Of a stretch of DNA of 55,153 nt, positions 1 through 9,275 are shown piece by piece (positions within the stretch are counted from its first letter, which is position 1; each line of letters opens with the position of its first letter). A program made the translations under genes and the position numbers. The DNA lies in the NCBI GenBank assembly GCA_018781585.1, contig JADMJT010000051.1, positions 36,356-91,508 on the forward strand, written 5' to 3'. The notes beneath the pieces were generated by a model. That model made no database searches and was not told the DNA's origin. It worked only from the letters and a program-made list of their open reading frames with translations. The DNA is from Burkholderiales bacterium (GTDB lineage Bacteria; Pseudomonadota; Gammaproteobacteria; Burkholderiales; Thiobacteraceae).

Positions 1-1
1 A

Positions 2-163
2 GACAGCGGCCCCGGCTTCGATCATGCCGCCCTGCTCAAAATGCGCGAAGCCGCCGCCGGCCAATTGAGCGGCCGCGGCATCATGCTGGTGAAACAACTC
101 TGCCTATCTTTGGCCTATGCAGAAAAAGGCAATGACGTAACGGCGGTGTATTGCCTAGCGTAG
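2..163 (+). CDS. Anti-sigma-factor-type ATP-binding protein, C-terminal fragment
   Basis: The window opens inside this gene; 53 codons and a TAG stop are visible. The fragment carries the late nucleotide-binding motifs of a GHKL ATPase of the RsbW/SpoIIAB type: a DSGPGFD box, then SGRGIMLVKQL, and it ends in the usual short strand after GND. Proteins of this family act as serine kinases and anti-sigma factors in partner switching, or form the last domain of SpoIIE-type response regulators. The missing N-terminus prevents a choice between a stand-alone and a fused protein. It reads toward the chemotaxis genes but is separated from cheW by 374 bases with their own promoter, so co-regulation is not implied. 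Confidence 0.75.
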   Translation, partial: DSGPGFDHAALLKMREAAAGQLSGRGIMLVKQLCLSLAYAEKGNDVTAVYCLA

Positions 164-289
164 ATTCTGGCTATTAAAACGGGCTCAAAGCCTAAAAAAC
201 CGCAGATGATTCTCGCATGCTTTGGATCCGCCAATGCGATGCCTATCGCATAAAAAGCAGCCTCCGGTGCAACTCAAGCATCCCCCAAT

Positions 290-316
290 TAAAGTAAGGT
301 TATTGCCTGCCGTTAA
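290..316 (+). promoter_or_regulatory. Sigma-28 (FliA) promoter for cheW-mcp
   Basis: TAAAGTAA at 290-297 and GCCGTTAA at 309-316 are separated by exactly 11 bases. The enterobacterial flagellar sigma-28 consensus is TAAAGTTT-N11-GCCGATAA, so both boxes and the spacing match closely. Transcription would start near 322 and read through a leader of about 215 bases into cheW. This would place the cheW-receptor pair in the late flagellar regulon. Confidence 0.75.
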
Positions 317-537
317 CGGGTAAGGGACGGCTAGTACTCCAAATCGAAGGTACTGATTCGATTAAATTTTCAGCAAGGCTTGAACAGATAGCCAAAACCT
401 AGGCTCACAGGGCGCGGCATCATGATGATCCGCTCGCAGTGCGAATCTGATTAAAGAATCACTCTCCCCCCGCTTATGGTGAGGAGGAGGTCATAGGGTA
501 AATGAACTGCGGTACTTTAAGTTAAAAGGGGATCGTT
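317..537 (+). other. Untranslated leader of cheW with a 7-codon ORF
   Basis: About 220 bases lie between the sigma-28 promoter and cheW. I see no riboswitch fold that I recognise. A short ORF, MNCGTLS, runs 502-525. It is preceded by GAGGAGGAGG at 481-490 and AGGG about 6 bases upstream, a better ribosome binding context than most genes here. Its stop lies 12 bases before the cheW start, with the cheW Shine-Dalgarno AAAAGGGG between them. It could be a leader peptide or chance. Confidence 0.3.
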
Positions 538-1029
538 ATGTCACTCGCACTACAAACAAGCGTCGAGCCGCTGCATCAAGTGGGCAGCGGGGAATTTCTC
601 ACCTTCACCCTGGGGGAGGAGGAGTATGGCGTGGATATCCTGAAAGTGCAGGAAATCCGCGGTTACGAGAACGTGACCAAGATCGCCAATACGCCCGAGC
701 ACATCAAGGGCGTGATCAATCTGCGCGGCGTGATCGTGCCCATCATTGATCTACGGCTGAAGTTCCATTTAAGCAAGATCGAATACGACCTGTTCACCGT
801 CGTCATCATCCTCAGCATCGGCAGCCGGGTGGTCGGCATCGTGGTGGATGGCGTATCCGATGTGATTCAACTCAATCCCGATCAGGTGAAACCCGCCCCG
901 CAATTGGGTGGCGTGACCGATACGGATTACATCCTGGGTCTGGGATCGACCGATGGCCGCATGATTATTCTGGCCGATGTCGAAAAGCTACTCGAAGTCG
1001 AAGATCTTAACTTACAACAAGCTGCTTGA
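538..1029 (+). CDS. cheW: Chemotaxis coupling protein CheW (first copy)
   Basis: This 163-residue protein spans a single CheW (SH3-like double barrel) domain from about residue 18 to 155. CheW links receptors to the kinase CheA in the cytoplasmic chemosensory array. Family signatures are plain: [16 protein letters not shown] near the N-terminus and [16 protein letters not shown] in the middle. It is closely similar to the second cheW at 14370 in the same window, so the two are paralogues. The ATG has AAAAGGGG about 6 bases upstream. The receptor gene starts 19 bases after its stop and probably shares its transcript. The pair stands apart from the main che operon. Confidence 0.95.
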   Translation: MSLALQTSVEPLHQVGSGEFLTFTLGEEEYGVDILKVQEIRGYENVTKIANTPEHIKGVINLRGVIVPIIDLRLKFHLSKIEYDLFTVVIILSIGSRVVGIVVDGVSDVIQLNPDQVKPAPQLGGVTDTDYILGLGSTDGRMIILADVEKLLEVEDLNLQQAA

Positions 1030-1048
1030 ATATTTAGGAGTCCACACC

Positions 1049-3880
1049 ATGCGCACCAATATGCCTGTCACCAATGTCGAGTATCAACTCAAACCCGGCG
1101 AGAGCATCGTCTCCAAAACCGACTCCAAGGGACTCATTACTTATATCAATGAGGACTTCGTTCGAATCAGCGGCTTTACGCCAAAAGAACTTCTTGGCCA
1201 GCCGCACAATATTGTGCGCCATCCGGATATGCCGGAAGAGGCGTTTGCCGATTTGTGGAATTCACTAAGAGCGGGACGGCCGTGGACGGGTTACGTCAAA
1301 AACCGTTGCAAGAATGGTGATTATTATTGGGTGTTGGCAAACGCCACCCCGATCCGGGAAAACGGACAGGTTACCGGCTATATGTCGGTGCGCTCAGCAC
1401 CCGCGCGCTCCACTGTAGCGGAAGTCGAGCGCATCTATCGACTGTTCAAGGAAGGCAAGGCGGGCAATTTGCGCATCCAGGATGGCGGGGTCGTCAAAGC
1501 CAGCCATCTGGATAAATTCAACCTATTTAAGAAAATGAATATCAAAGGGCGCCTGACTTTTATCATGGGCTTGTTGTCGGCCTTGCTGTTGCTGGTCGGC
1601 GGCCTCGGCCTGTTCGGGATGAGTGCAACCAATGAAGGGCTGCGCACGGTGTATGAGGATCGCACGGTGCCCTTGAGCCAGCTTGATCAGATCGTGCGCC
1701 TGCTCGACCAAAACCGCACCAACCTGGTGGAAAGTATCATCAACCCCAGCCCATCGGTGATCGCTAACCGTACCGAGACGATTGCCAAGAACGCAGATGA
1801 AATCACCAAAATCTGGGGCGCATATATGGCGACCTATTTGACGCCCGAGGAAAAGAAACTGGCCGATCAATTCGAAGCCGATCGTAGCCGCTTCGTGGCC
1901 GAGGGCATCAAACCGGTAGTGGCCGCGCTCAAGGCAAATAAGATCGCCGAGGCCAAGGAGCTATACGAAAGACAGTCGGCGCCGTTGTTTAGCCCGGTGC
2001 ATCAAGGGGTAGATGCGCTCATCAAACTCCAGCTGGATGAAGCCAAGAAAGAGTATGGGCACGCCACTAGCCGATACAGCATGATTCGTAATGTGGCGAT
2101 GGTGGTGATTGTGCTAGGTCTGCTGATGGCGGCTTGGACCGGAATGGTGCTGATCCGCGCCATCGTGCGTCCCTTGAGCCGGGCGAGCGGGGTGTTCGAG
2201 AATATCGCCAGCGGCAATTACCAGAACGATATCAGCGTCGAAACGCAAGACGAAATCGGCAAGGTGTTGGAATCGCTGAAATCCATGCAGATCAAGCTGG
2301 GCTTCGATGTGGCCGAGGCCAATCGCGTCGCCAACGAGAGCTTGCGCATCAAGAACGCGCTGGACAACGTGGCCACCAATGTCATGATCGCGGACAACAA
2401 CCGCACTATTATTTACATGAATAAATCCATCGTGCCCATGCTCACCACGGCACAGGATGATATCCGCAAGGATCTGCCGAACTTCAATGTCGCGAATCTG
2501 ATGGGTGGTTCCATTGATGGGTTTCATAAAAATCCGGAGCACCAGAAGCAGCTACTGGCGACGTTTACCTCAACCTTTAAGTCTGAAGTCAAGATCGGTG
2601 GACGTACCTTTGCTTTGGTGGCCAACCCGATCATCAATGAGCGTGGCGATCGCCTCGGCTCGGTGGTGGAATGGACCGATCGCACGGCAGAGGTGGCGGT
2701 GGAGCAAGAAGTCGCCAGCATCGTCGATGGCGCAGTCAATGGCGATTTCACCCGCCGTATCGACATGAACGGCAAGACCGGTTTCTTCCGCCAATTAGGC
2801 GAAGGCATGAACCGCCTGATGGAAACGTCCGCCACCGGGCTGGATGAGGTGGTGCGGGTGTTAGGTGCGCTGGCGAAAGGCGATCTCACCGAGAAAATTA
2901 CAACAGACTACAACGGCACCTTCGGTCAATTGAAGGACGATTCGAATACAACGGTCGAGCGCTTGAAGGAAATCGTGTCGCAAATCAAGAGTGCGACGGA
3001 AACCATCAATACGGCGTCGAAAGAAATTGCGGCCGGCAACAGCGATCTCTCGCAGCGTACTGAGGAACAAGCGTCTTCGCTGGAAGAAACCGCTTCCAGC
3101 ATCGAGGAGTTGACCTCCACGGTGAAACAAAACGCGGAGAACGCCAAGCAAGCGAATCAGCTCGCCAAGGGGGCATCCGAAGTCGCGGTCAAAGGCGGCA
3201 ACGTGGTGGGCCAAGTGGTCGGCACCATGGCGGCGATCAACGAAAGCTCGCGCAAGATCGTGGATATTATTTCCGTCATCGATGGCATCGCGTTCCAAAC
3301 CAACATCCTGGCGCTCAATGCCGCAGTGGAAGCGGCGCGTGCAGGCGAGCAAGGTCGCGGCTTCGCGGTCGTGGCGGGTGAAGTGCGCAACTTGGCGCAA
3401 CGCTCAGCCGCAGCGGCGAAAGAGATCAAAACCCTGATTGGCGACTCGGTAGAGAAAGTGGAAGGCGGCACCAAGCTGGTGGAAGAAGCGGGCCGCACCA
3501 TGGATGAAATCGTCAGCTCGGTCAAACGCGTGACCGACATCATGAGCGAAATCAGCGCGGCCTCGATGGAGCAAAGCGCCGGTATCGAACAAGTGAACCA
3601 AGCCATCTCGCAAATGGACCAAGTCACCCAGCAAAATGCCGCCCTGGTGGAGGAAGCCGCCGCCGCTGCCGAATCCATGGAGGAGCAGGCGCAGTCGCTG
3701 GCCACCACGGTCGCGATTTTCAAAGTGGATGGCAGCCATCAAGTGGCGCAGGCCAAATCGGCGCCTGCCAGCGCGGCGCTGTCTAAGCCGCGCTCGGCAG
3801 GCGTGCCGGTGAAGAATGATCGCCGTGGCCTACCGCAGCCCAAACCTGCGGCGGCTGAGGATGATTGGAACGAGTTCTGA
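1049..3880 (+). CDS. Methyl-accepting chemotaxis protein with N-terminal Aer-type PAS
   Basis: This is a 943-residue receptor. I chose ATG 1049 over an in-frame upstream start at 977 because the upstream start lies inside cheW and TTTAGGAG sits at 1033-1040. Order of parts: a cytoplasmic PAS (about 16-120) with Aer-like stretches such as [10 protein letters not shown] and KNGDYYWV; transmembrane helix 1 (about 170-191); a periplasmic helical domain (192-345); transmembrane helix 2 (347-369); HAMP; a second PAS (about 436-556); HAMP-like helices; and the MCP signalling hairpin with [18 protein letters not shown]. It ends in DDWNEF, which resembles the tethering pentapeptides that recruit CheR and CheB. 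The Aer-type PAS suggests FAD binding and redox or energy taxis, which is inference. The full transmembrane periplasmic domain makes it unlike classical Aer. Confidence 0.9.
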   Translation: MRTNMPVTNVEYQLKPGESIVSKTDSKGLITYINEDFVRISGFTPKELLGQPHNIVRHPDMPEEAFADLWNSLRAGRPWTGYVKNRCKNGDYYWVLANATPIRENGQVTGYMSVRSAPARSTVAEVERIYRLFKEGKAGNLRIQDGGVVKASHLDKFNLFKKMNIKGRLTFIMGLLSALLLLVGGLGLFGMSATNEGLRTVYEDRTVPLSQLDQIVRLLDQNRTNLVESIINPSPSVIANRTETIAKNADEITKIWGAYMATYLTPEEKKLADQFEADRSRFVAEGIKPVVAALKANKIAEAKELYERQSAPLFSPVHQGVDALIKLQLDEAKKEYGHATSRYSMIRNVAMVVIVLGLLMAAWTGMVLIRAIVRPLSRASGVFENIASGNYQNDISVETQDEIGKVLESLKSMQIKLGFDVAEANRVANESLRIKNALDNVATNVMIADNNRTIIYMNKSIVPMLTTAQDDIRKDLPNFNVANLMGGSIDGFHKNPEHQKQLLATFTSTFKSEVKIGGRTFALVANPIINERGDRLGSVVEWTDRTAEVAVEQEVASIVDGAVNGDFTRRIDMNGKTGFFRQLGEGMNRLMETSATGLDEVVRVLGALAKGDLTEKITTDYNGTFGQLKDDSNTTVERLKEIVSQIKSATETINTASKEIAAGNSDLSQRTEEQASSLEETASSIEELTSTVKQNAENAKQANQLAKGASEVAVKGGNVVGQVVGTMAAINESSRKIVDIISVIDGIAFQTNILALNAAVEAARAGEQGRGFAVVAGEVRNLAQRSAAAAKEIKTLIGDSVEKVEGGTKLVEEAGRTMDEIVSSVKRVTDIMSEISAASMEQSAGIEQVNQAISQMDQVTQQNAALVEEAAAAAESMEEQAQSLATTVAIFKVDGSHQVAQAKSAPASAALSKPRSAGVPVKNDRRGLPQPKPAAAEDDWNEF

Positions 3881-3959
3881 TGCATCATCCTAAAAATGAC
3901 TTTTAATCACGGATTGACACGGATTAACACAGATAAAACAACGTGCGGCTGGAAACTCA

Positions 3960-3984
3960 CGACCTCACCAAATAGGTGAGGTCG
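3960..3984. repeat. Perfect 10-bp inverted repeat, hairpin
   Basis: CGACCTCACC and GGTGAGGTCG are perfect complements around a 5-base loop (AAATA). It lies 80 bases after the receptor gene stop and could end that transcript, but no T-run follows it on either strand. A canonical intrinsic terminator is therefore not supported. Confidence 0.6.
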
Positions 3985-4033
3985 GGGGCAAGGACAACGC
4001 ATCTGTAATCCGTGGCCGAACTGCTTTTTATAG

Positions 4034-4141
4034 GATGAAGGCGCCCAGGCTTTAGCATTAGGCGACGAACACGCTCTGCCTTTTGCGCTACGCGACATCT
4101 ACATGCCGAAAGCGGATGGTTGGGAAGCAGTTAAATCCTGA
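4034..4141 (+). pseudogene. Possible response-regulator remnant
   Basis: A 35-codon open stretch, with a stop immediately before it and no start codon, ends in DIYMPKADGWEAVKS. That matches the phospho-acceptor Asp loop of receiver domains (D-x-x-M-P-x-x-D-G-W-E). The residues before it do not look like a receiver, so only the core of the domain would survive. It may be debris from a two-component gene next to the large hybrid kinase. Chance similarity over 15 residues cannot be excluded. Confidence 0.3.
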
Positions 4142-4265
4142 CCGGGATCACTCCCTGTTTAAAACTTGATCACAAAAGCGTGCCTTTGCGGTAAAACGCA
4201 TTTATCTTGATTTTCTTCAAAAACGATGCGCTAGACTAGACAGACTCAACGCTTACTCAAATCAC

Positions 4266-7200
4266 ATGAGCCAAGACAAGCTTCCGCCGACAATCCCCTC
4301 GCCCGACTTGGCCAAAGAGCTGGCGCGTTTGCGCAAGAACTTTCTATCCCAACTCGGCACGCGCATCGAAGCGATCGAATCTGAAGCTAACCGCCTCACG
4401 CGCGGTAACTGGAATACCGATGCCGCGCACGAACTGCACGCCTTGGCGTATAAGCTGGCGAGCATCGCGGGCACCTTCGGCGGCCGCTCCTTGGGCCAGG
4501 CGGCCAACCGCCTAGTGCTGCTGCTGCTGCCCTACCTCGGGGAGGCGCCACAAGATAAATCCCTACGCGTCGTCATCAGCCGTACCGTCATGGAAGTCAT
4601 CTATTTAGCCCAAGCCATGCAGCGCGGCCGACGACTCGACGATGCGCCTAGCAAGCGCACCGCCCAACCGATCAACGCCTTGGTGTATCTGGTCGAGGAT
4701 GACCGAGAACTCGCCGCAGCCATTACCGCCCGGCTGATGGTGGCTGGCTACACGGTGCGCGAATTCCATGACATCGCCGAATTCACCGCCACCTGCAAGA
4801 ACGCAGTGGCGCCCGCCGCCGTGATTATGGACATCATCTTTCCCTGTAGCGCGGATGCTGGCATGCAAGCCATCGCCGAGTGTCGCTTGCATGCCCTCAA
4901 AAATGTACCCGTGATCTTCGTCTCGATGCGCAATGACATCGAAGCCCGGCTCGGCGCTATGCGCGCCGGCGGCGTGCGTTATTTAACCAAGCCACTGGAT
5001 CTGGATCGGCTGACGCGGGTACTCGACGAGCTCAGCGGGATACGCCTGCACGAGCCTTATCGTGTGCTGCTGGTGGACGACGATGCTGACCTGCTCGCAC
5101 AAACTTCTGCCGTGCTGCGCAGCGCCGGCATGACGGTGAGCGAAGTCTCACGCTCGCTCGATGCACTGGAAGTGGCGCACACCTTCCAGCCCGATGTCAT
5201 CGTGCTTGATGTGTACATGCCGGAAGTCACCGGACTGGAACTCGCCGCGCTGCTACGTGAAGAAGATCGCTTCACGCAAACACCCATCTTGTTTCTGTCG
5301 AGCGAAACCGATTTGCACCTGCAATTAATCGCGCTGGATCTCAGCGCGGAAGCATTCCTGGTGAAACCGATCGACCCGGTACATCTCACCACCGCTGTAC
5401 GCGTTCACGCCAAACGCGCTCGGAAAGCACAAGCCTTGTCGGAGCACCTAACGCATGCGATGCGCGAAAACGAATACCAAAAATTCGCCCTCGATCAACA
5501 CGCCATTGTCAGCGTTGCCGACCCTACCGGCGTCATCCTTTATGTAAACGACAAATTCTGCCAAATCAGCGGTTATAGCTTCTCGGAACTGATCGGCCAA
5601 AACCATCGCATCGTCAAATCCGATCAGCATCCGGCAGCCTTCTACGAGGAGATGTGGCTCACCATTTCGTCCGGCAAAGTTTGGCAGGGCGTGGTGTGCA
5701 ACCGGCGCAAGAACGGCGATCATTACTGGGTGGAATCGACCATCGTACCCTTCCTGGACGAGCACGGCCTGCCCTATCAATACGTATCGATCCGCACCGA
5801 CGTCACCGATATCATGCAAATCGAAGCCGCGCTGCGTAAAGAACGCGATTTCTCCGACGCCGCCATCAATGCTTTGCCCGGCATATTTTATGTCCTATCG
5901 CAAGACGGGCGCTTTCTACGCTTTAACGACAATCTGGTGCAGATATCCGGCTACACGCCGCAAGAAATTGAACAGATGTCACCGCTGGATTTTTTTTGCC
6001 CACAAGACAAGGAAAGGATGGCGGCGCGCATTGCCCGAGTATTCACCGACGGCCATGCCAGCGCCGAGGCCGATCTTGTCACAAAGTCCGGTGTTGGCAT
6101 TCCCTTTTATTTGCAAGGCGCGTCAGTCGATTTTAAGGGCCAGCACTGCCTGATCGGCAGCGGCATTGATCTCTCCACCATCAAACATACCTTAGTCGCG
6201 CTGCAAACCAGCGAAGAACGGCTGCGCCGCAGCCAGAACTACGCCAACATCGGCACCTGGGATTGGAATATCCAAACCGGCGAACTTATCTGGTCGGAGC
6301 GCATCGCACCCCTGTTCGGTTACCCCGAGGGCAATCTGGAAACTACCTACGCCAACTTTCTCGCGGCCGTGCATGCCGACGACCGGCAAGCGGTGATCGA
6401 CGCTGTCAATGCGTGCATCGAGCGGCGGGCCGAATACCACATCGAACACCGTTGCGTATGGCCCGATGGTACGGTGCGCTGGCTGATGGAGCGCGGCGAT
6501 GTGACGCGCGCGGAAGATGGCACGCCGCTGCATATGCTGGGCGTGGTGCAAGATATTACCTCGCGCAAAAATGCCCAATTGGCGTTGGCGGAGAGCCGTG
6601 CACGCTTGGAGGAAGCGCAGAACCTGGCACACCTCGGCAACTGGGAAGCCGATATGGTGACGGGCGAATTGCGCTGGTCGGAGGAGATATTCCGAATTTT
6701 TGGACAGGATCCCGCGATATTCAAGCCCAGCGTCCAGGCGTTTTTTCAGGCGGTGCATCCTGACGATGTAGTCTTGGTGCGGGAAAGCGAACTGTGCGCT
6801 GAAAAAACCGGGATACACGATGTGGTGCATCGCATCATCCGTCCGGATGGCGCGGTGCGCTATGTGCATGAATTAGCCCACAGCCAACTCAATCGGGAGA
6901 GCCAAGTCGCACGCCTGATGGGCACGGTGCAAGATGTGAGCGATCTGAAGCAGGCCGAACTCGCGCTGATCGCCGCGCGCGACGAAGCCGAGCGCGCCAA
7001 CCGCGCTAAATCGGAATTCCTCTCCAGCATGTCGCACGAACTGCGTACGCCGATGAATGCGATCCTCGGTTTCGCGCAATTGCTGGAAGTGGATGACGCC
7101 CTCAATGCCGACCAGGCAGACAGCGTCAAAGAAATTCTAAAAGGCGGCCGTCATCTATTAGTGCTTATCAACGAAGTGCTCGATCTTGCTAAGATCGAGG

Positions 7201-8162
7201 CGGGTCGCATCGATCTCTCGAGCGAACCCGTGCCATGCGAGAGCGTGGTCAAGGAAGCAATCAACCTGGTCAAGCCGATCGCGGATAATCAAGGCATCAC
7301 CCTCGAGTGGGACGCATGTGCGGACATCATGCTGCTTGCCGACCCCAGGCGGGTAAAGCAAGTGCTCATCAATCTGCTGTCGAATGCGGTGAAATACAAC
7401 AAGCCCCATGGCGCCGTACGCCTGGAAGCTTTTGCGTTGGACAGCGGTCACGCGCGCCTGCAAGTGACGGACACCGGCCCGGGGATTCCAGCGACGCAAT
7501 TGGCCGATCTGTTCCAACCTTTTCAGCGCTTGGGCGCGGAGCAGAGCGACGTAGAAGGAACCGGCATCGGGCTGGTGATCAGCAAGCGCCTGATCGAAAT
7601 GATGGGTGGCGCCATCGGCGTGGAAAGCCACGTGGGCCAAGGCAGCACCTTCTGGATCGAATTGCCGCTCGACAACTCGCTGGAAGATACCTATTTCGAG
7701 ACGCCGGCCATGGACACCGTCGACACCCAATCGCTGCACCCGTTGCGCACTATTTTGTATATCGAGGACAATCCCTCTAACCTCAAATTGATCGCGCAAG
7801 TATTGCGCAAACGGCCCTCCTTCCATTTGCTTACGGCGCCTACACCGGCAATCGGCCTCGAGCTCGCCGCAACCAAGAACCCTGACTTAATTCTGCTCGA
7901 CATCAATATGCCGGGCATGGGCGGCTACGAAGTGCTGACACGCCTGCGCGCGCAAGACAGGGCGCAGTATTTGCCGATTATCGCAGTCACCGCCAACGCC
8001 ATGCCGAGCGACATCGCACGCGGCCTGGCGGCGGGGTTCGACGACTACCTGGCCAAGCCAATCGTGGTCCCCCTATTCCTGGCCACGATAGACCGGTTTT
8101 TATCCAAACACCCCCGATCAAACCCCACCCGGAGCCGCGAGGGATCAAGCGAAGAAATCTAG
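4266..8162 (+). CDS. Hybrid sensor histidine kinase: HPt-like, REC, REC, four PAS, HisKA, HATPase, REC
   Basis: This soluble 1,298-residue kinase has no membrane segment. Order: HPt-like helices (about 15-125), receiver 1 (137-255), receiver 2 (266-385, Asp in IVLDVYMP), four PAS domains (about 405-895), HisKA with His924 in MSHELRTPMN, HATPase with DTGPGIP and GTGIGL, and a C-terminal receiver with Asp1212 in LLDINMPG. The HPt-like segment reads AYKLASIAGTFG where active HPt domains have A-H-x-L-K-G, so the phospho-accepting His is replaced by Tyr62. It may act as a docking or dimerisation module instead. The signal is unknown. The surroundings (chemoreceptor upstream, HD-GYP and che operon downstream) suggest input to motility. 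The ATG lacks a clear ribosome binding site. Confidence 0.9.
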   Translation: MSQDKLPPTIPSPDLAKELARLRKNFLSQLGTRIEAIESEANRLTRGNWNTDAAHELHALAYKLASIAGTFGGRSLGQAANRLVLLLLPYLGEAPQDKSLRVVISRTVMEVIYLAQAMQRGRRLDDAPSKRTAQPINALVYLVEDDRELAAAITARLMVAGYTVREFHDIAEFTATCKNAVAPAAVIMDIIFPCSADAGMQAIAECRLHALKNVPVIFVSMRNDIEARLGAMRAGGVRYLTKPLDLDRLTRVLDELSGIRLHEPYRVLLVDDDADLLAQTSAVLRSAGMTVSEVSRSLDALEVAHTFQPDVIVLDVYMPEVTGLELAALLREEDRFTQTPILFLSSETDLHLQLIALDLSAEAFLVKPIDPVHLTTAVRVHAKRARKAQALSEHLTHAMRENEYQKFALDQHAIVSVADPTGVILYVNDKFCQISGYSFSELIGQNHRIVKSDQHPAAFYEEMWLTISSGKVWQGVVCNRRKNGDHYWVESTIVPFLDEHGLPYQYVSIRTDVTDIMQIEAALRKERDFSDAAINALPGIFYVLSQDGRFLRFNDNLVQISGYTPQEIEQMSPLDFFCPQDKERMAARIARVFTDGHASAEADLVTKSGVGIPFYLQGASVDFKGQHCLIGSGIDLSTIKHTLVALQTSEERLRRSQNYANIGTWDWNIQTGELIWSERIAPLFGYPEGNLETTYANFLAAVHADDRQAVIDAVNACIERRAEYHIEHRCVWPDGTVRWLMERGDVTRAEDGTPLHMLGVVQDITSRKNAQLALAESRARLEEAQNLAHLGNWEADMVTGELRWSEEIFRIFGQDPAIFKPSVQAFFQAVHPDDVVLVRESELCAEKTGIHDVVHRIIRPDGAVRYVHELAHSQLNRESQVARLMGTVQDVSDLKQAELALIAARDEAERANRAKSEFLSSMSHELRTPMNAILGFAQLLEVDDALNADQADSVKEILKGGRHLLVLINEVLDLAKIEAGRIDLSSEPVPCESVVKEAINLVKPIADNQGITLEWDACADIMLLADPRRVKQVLINLLSNAVKYNKPHGAVRLEAFALDSGHARLQVTDTGPGIPATQLADLFQPFQRLGAEQSDVEGTGIGLVISKRLIEMMGGAIGVESHVGQGSTFWIELPLDNSLEDTYFETPAMDTVDTQSLHPLRTILYIEDNPSNLKLIAQVLRKRPSFHLLTAPTPAIGLELAATKNPDLILLDINMPGMGGYEVLTRLRAQDRAQYLPIIAVTANAMPSDIARGLAAGFDDYLAKPIVVPLFLATIDRFLSKHPRSNPTRSREGSSEEI

Positions 8163-8245
8163 GGCCTAAACCGAGTGTGAACCCCATTGTTTTCACCGCC
8201 CCGCTCGCCAATTGGGGTACACTTTAAATAAACCACTTTAATAGG

Positions 8246-9184
8246 ATGGGATTAAAATTGCAGGTGCGCCCGCTCAATGCAGAAGACCGCAGCGTCTATG
8301 CAAACACTCTTTTTTCGTCATTCAACACTTGGTACTGGAAACGCGGCTGGGGGAAAAACTACTTCAACTGCCAGCCGGAAGAGACGTCCATTTTTTATGA
8401 TATTTACAACGATCTAAGCCCGGGATGCAGTGTCGCCGTGTTTTCCAAGAATAGCGGCCGCCTGATGGGCGCCTGTTTTTATCACCCGCGCGAACACCAT
8501 GTTTCGCTCGGCATCATGAGCGTGCATCCGGATCACTTTGGGCAAGGCGTGGGGCGCACACTGGTAAACCATATCCTGGATTACACCCGGCAGCACGATT
8601 ACAAGTCCTGCCGCCTGGTGGGCAGCGCGATCAATATGGATTCTTTCTCTCTCTACAACCGCGCCGGATTTATCCCGCGCGCGGCCTATCACGATATGGT
8701 TATCGCAGTACCGCAAGCTGGCTTGGGCAAGCTCGCTGCGGGAGAAAATCGCGTGCGCGATGCGACGCTGGCCGACGTCGCCGCCATGGGAGATTTGGAA
8801 TTCGAGGTGAGCGGCATCCGGCGTGCAATCGACTACTGCTATGCCATTGAAAATCCGCGCGGCGTTTTGCACGCGGCCGTGTATGCAAACGACCAGAGGG
8901 GGATCGACGGTTTCATGATTTCGGCCAAGCATCCGGCCTTGAATATGCTGGGGCCCTGCGTGGCGCGCAACGAAGAGATTGCGGTTGCGCTCATCAATCA
9001 AGAACTGAAACGCTTCGCAGGGACGTGGGCGCTGTTGGTCGTACCCATGGATAAACGCAAAATCGTTGAGCAAATGTATCGCTGGGGCGCAAGCAACGTC
9101 GAGACGCATCTCAAACAGGTCTGGGGTGAATTTCAGGATTTCAGAGGGGTTAACATGCCGAGTTTTTTGCCTGAAACCGGCTAA
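8246..9184 (+). CDS. Tandem GNAT-family N-acetyltransferase
   Basis: A 312-residue protein. The N-terminal half (about 5-155) shows a GNAT fold: SLGIMSVHPDHFGQGVGRTL carries the acetyl-CoA pyrophosphate-binding loop (Q-G-V-G-R) and NRAGFIPR is the usual C-terminal strand. The second half (about 165-312) looks like a degenerate GNAT repeat without a clear acetyl-CoA loop. The substrate cannot be predicted. ATG 8246 follows AGG with almost no spacing. TTG at 8258 would sit about 8 bases after AGGATGGGA and may be the true start, giving 308 residues. It lies between two signalling genes on the same strand. Confidence 0.8.
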   Translation: MGLKLQVRPLNAEDRSVYANTLFSSFNTWYWKRGWGKNYFNCQPEETSIFYDIYNDLSPGCSVAVFSKNSGRLMGACFYHPREHHVSLGIMSVHPDHFGQGVGRTLVNHILDYTRQHDYKSCRLVGSAINMDSFSLYNRAGFIPRAAYHDMVIAVPQAGLGKLAAGENRVRDATLADVAAMGDLEFEVSGIRRAIDYCYAIENPRGVLHAAVYANDQRGIDGFMISAKHPALNMLGPCVARNEEIAVALINQELKRFAGTWALLVVPMDKRKIVEQMYRWGASNVETHLKQVWGEFQDFRGVNMPSFLPETG

Positions 9185-9218
9185 TGGCTTATGAAACTAT
9201 TTTTGACTATGCGTGCTC

Positions 9219-9245
9219 TTAATTAGTAGATTTTATTGCCGATAA
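9219..9245 (+). promoter_or_regulatory. Tentative sigma-28 promoter for the HD-GYP gene
   Basis: GCCGATAA at 9238-9245 is a perfect sigma-28 -10 box. The -35 position 11 bases upstream (TTAATTAG, 9219-9226) matches TAAAGTTT poorly. Transcription would begin near 9252, which would rule out the in-frame TTG at 9246 and favour ATG 9276 as the start. The weak -35 keeps this tentative. Confidence 0.35.
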
Positions 9246-9275
9246 TTGAATTCTATTACACCAGACAATAACCCC

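Larger units (their letters stand above)
3881..4265. other. Intergenic region with repeats and a gene remnant
   Basis: This 385-base gap holds no intact gene. At 3906-3935 three imperfect 10-base units of the form ACACGGATTA follow one another, and an inverted partner AATCCGTG occurs near 4007-4014. Between them is a perfect hairpin (see 3960-3984). A probable response-regulator remnant lies at 4034-4141. The kinase start at 4266 has no clear Shine-Dalgarno and I found no convincing promoter for it. Confidence 0.5.

Noticed and set aside
317-537. A second c-di-GMP riboswitch in the cheW leader
   Set aside because: The GGCAAACC and ACGCAAA core signatures are absent on the + strand.
977-1048. 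A 24-residue N-terminal extension of the first chemoreceptor
   Set aside because: It lies inside cheW in another frame, and TTTAGGAG is placed correctly for ATG 1049.
2861-3723. Long open frames on the - strand within the first receptor gene, and similar ones across cheA, lon, lapA and the hybrid kinase
   Set aside because: They are antisense shadows of strongly coding, GC-biased genes, with no ribosome binding sites or recognisable domains.
3960-3984. Hairpin considered as an intrinsic terminator
   Set aside because: No T-run follows on either strand; kept as an inverted repeat only.
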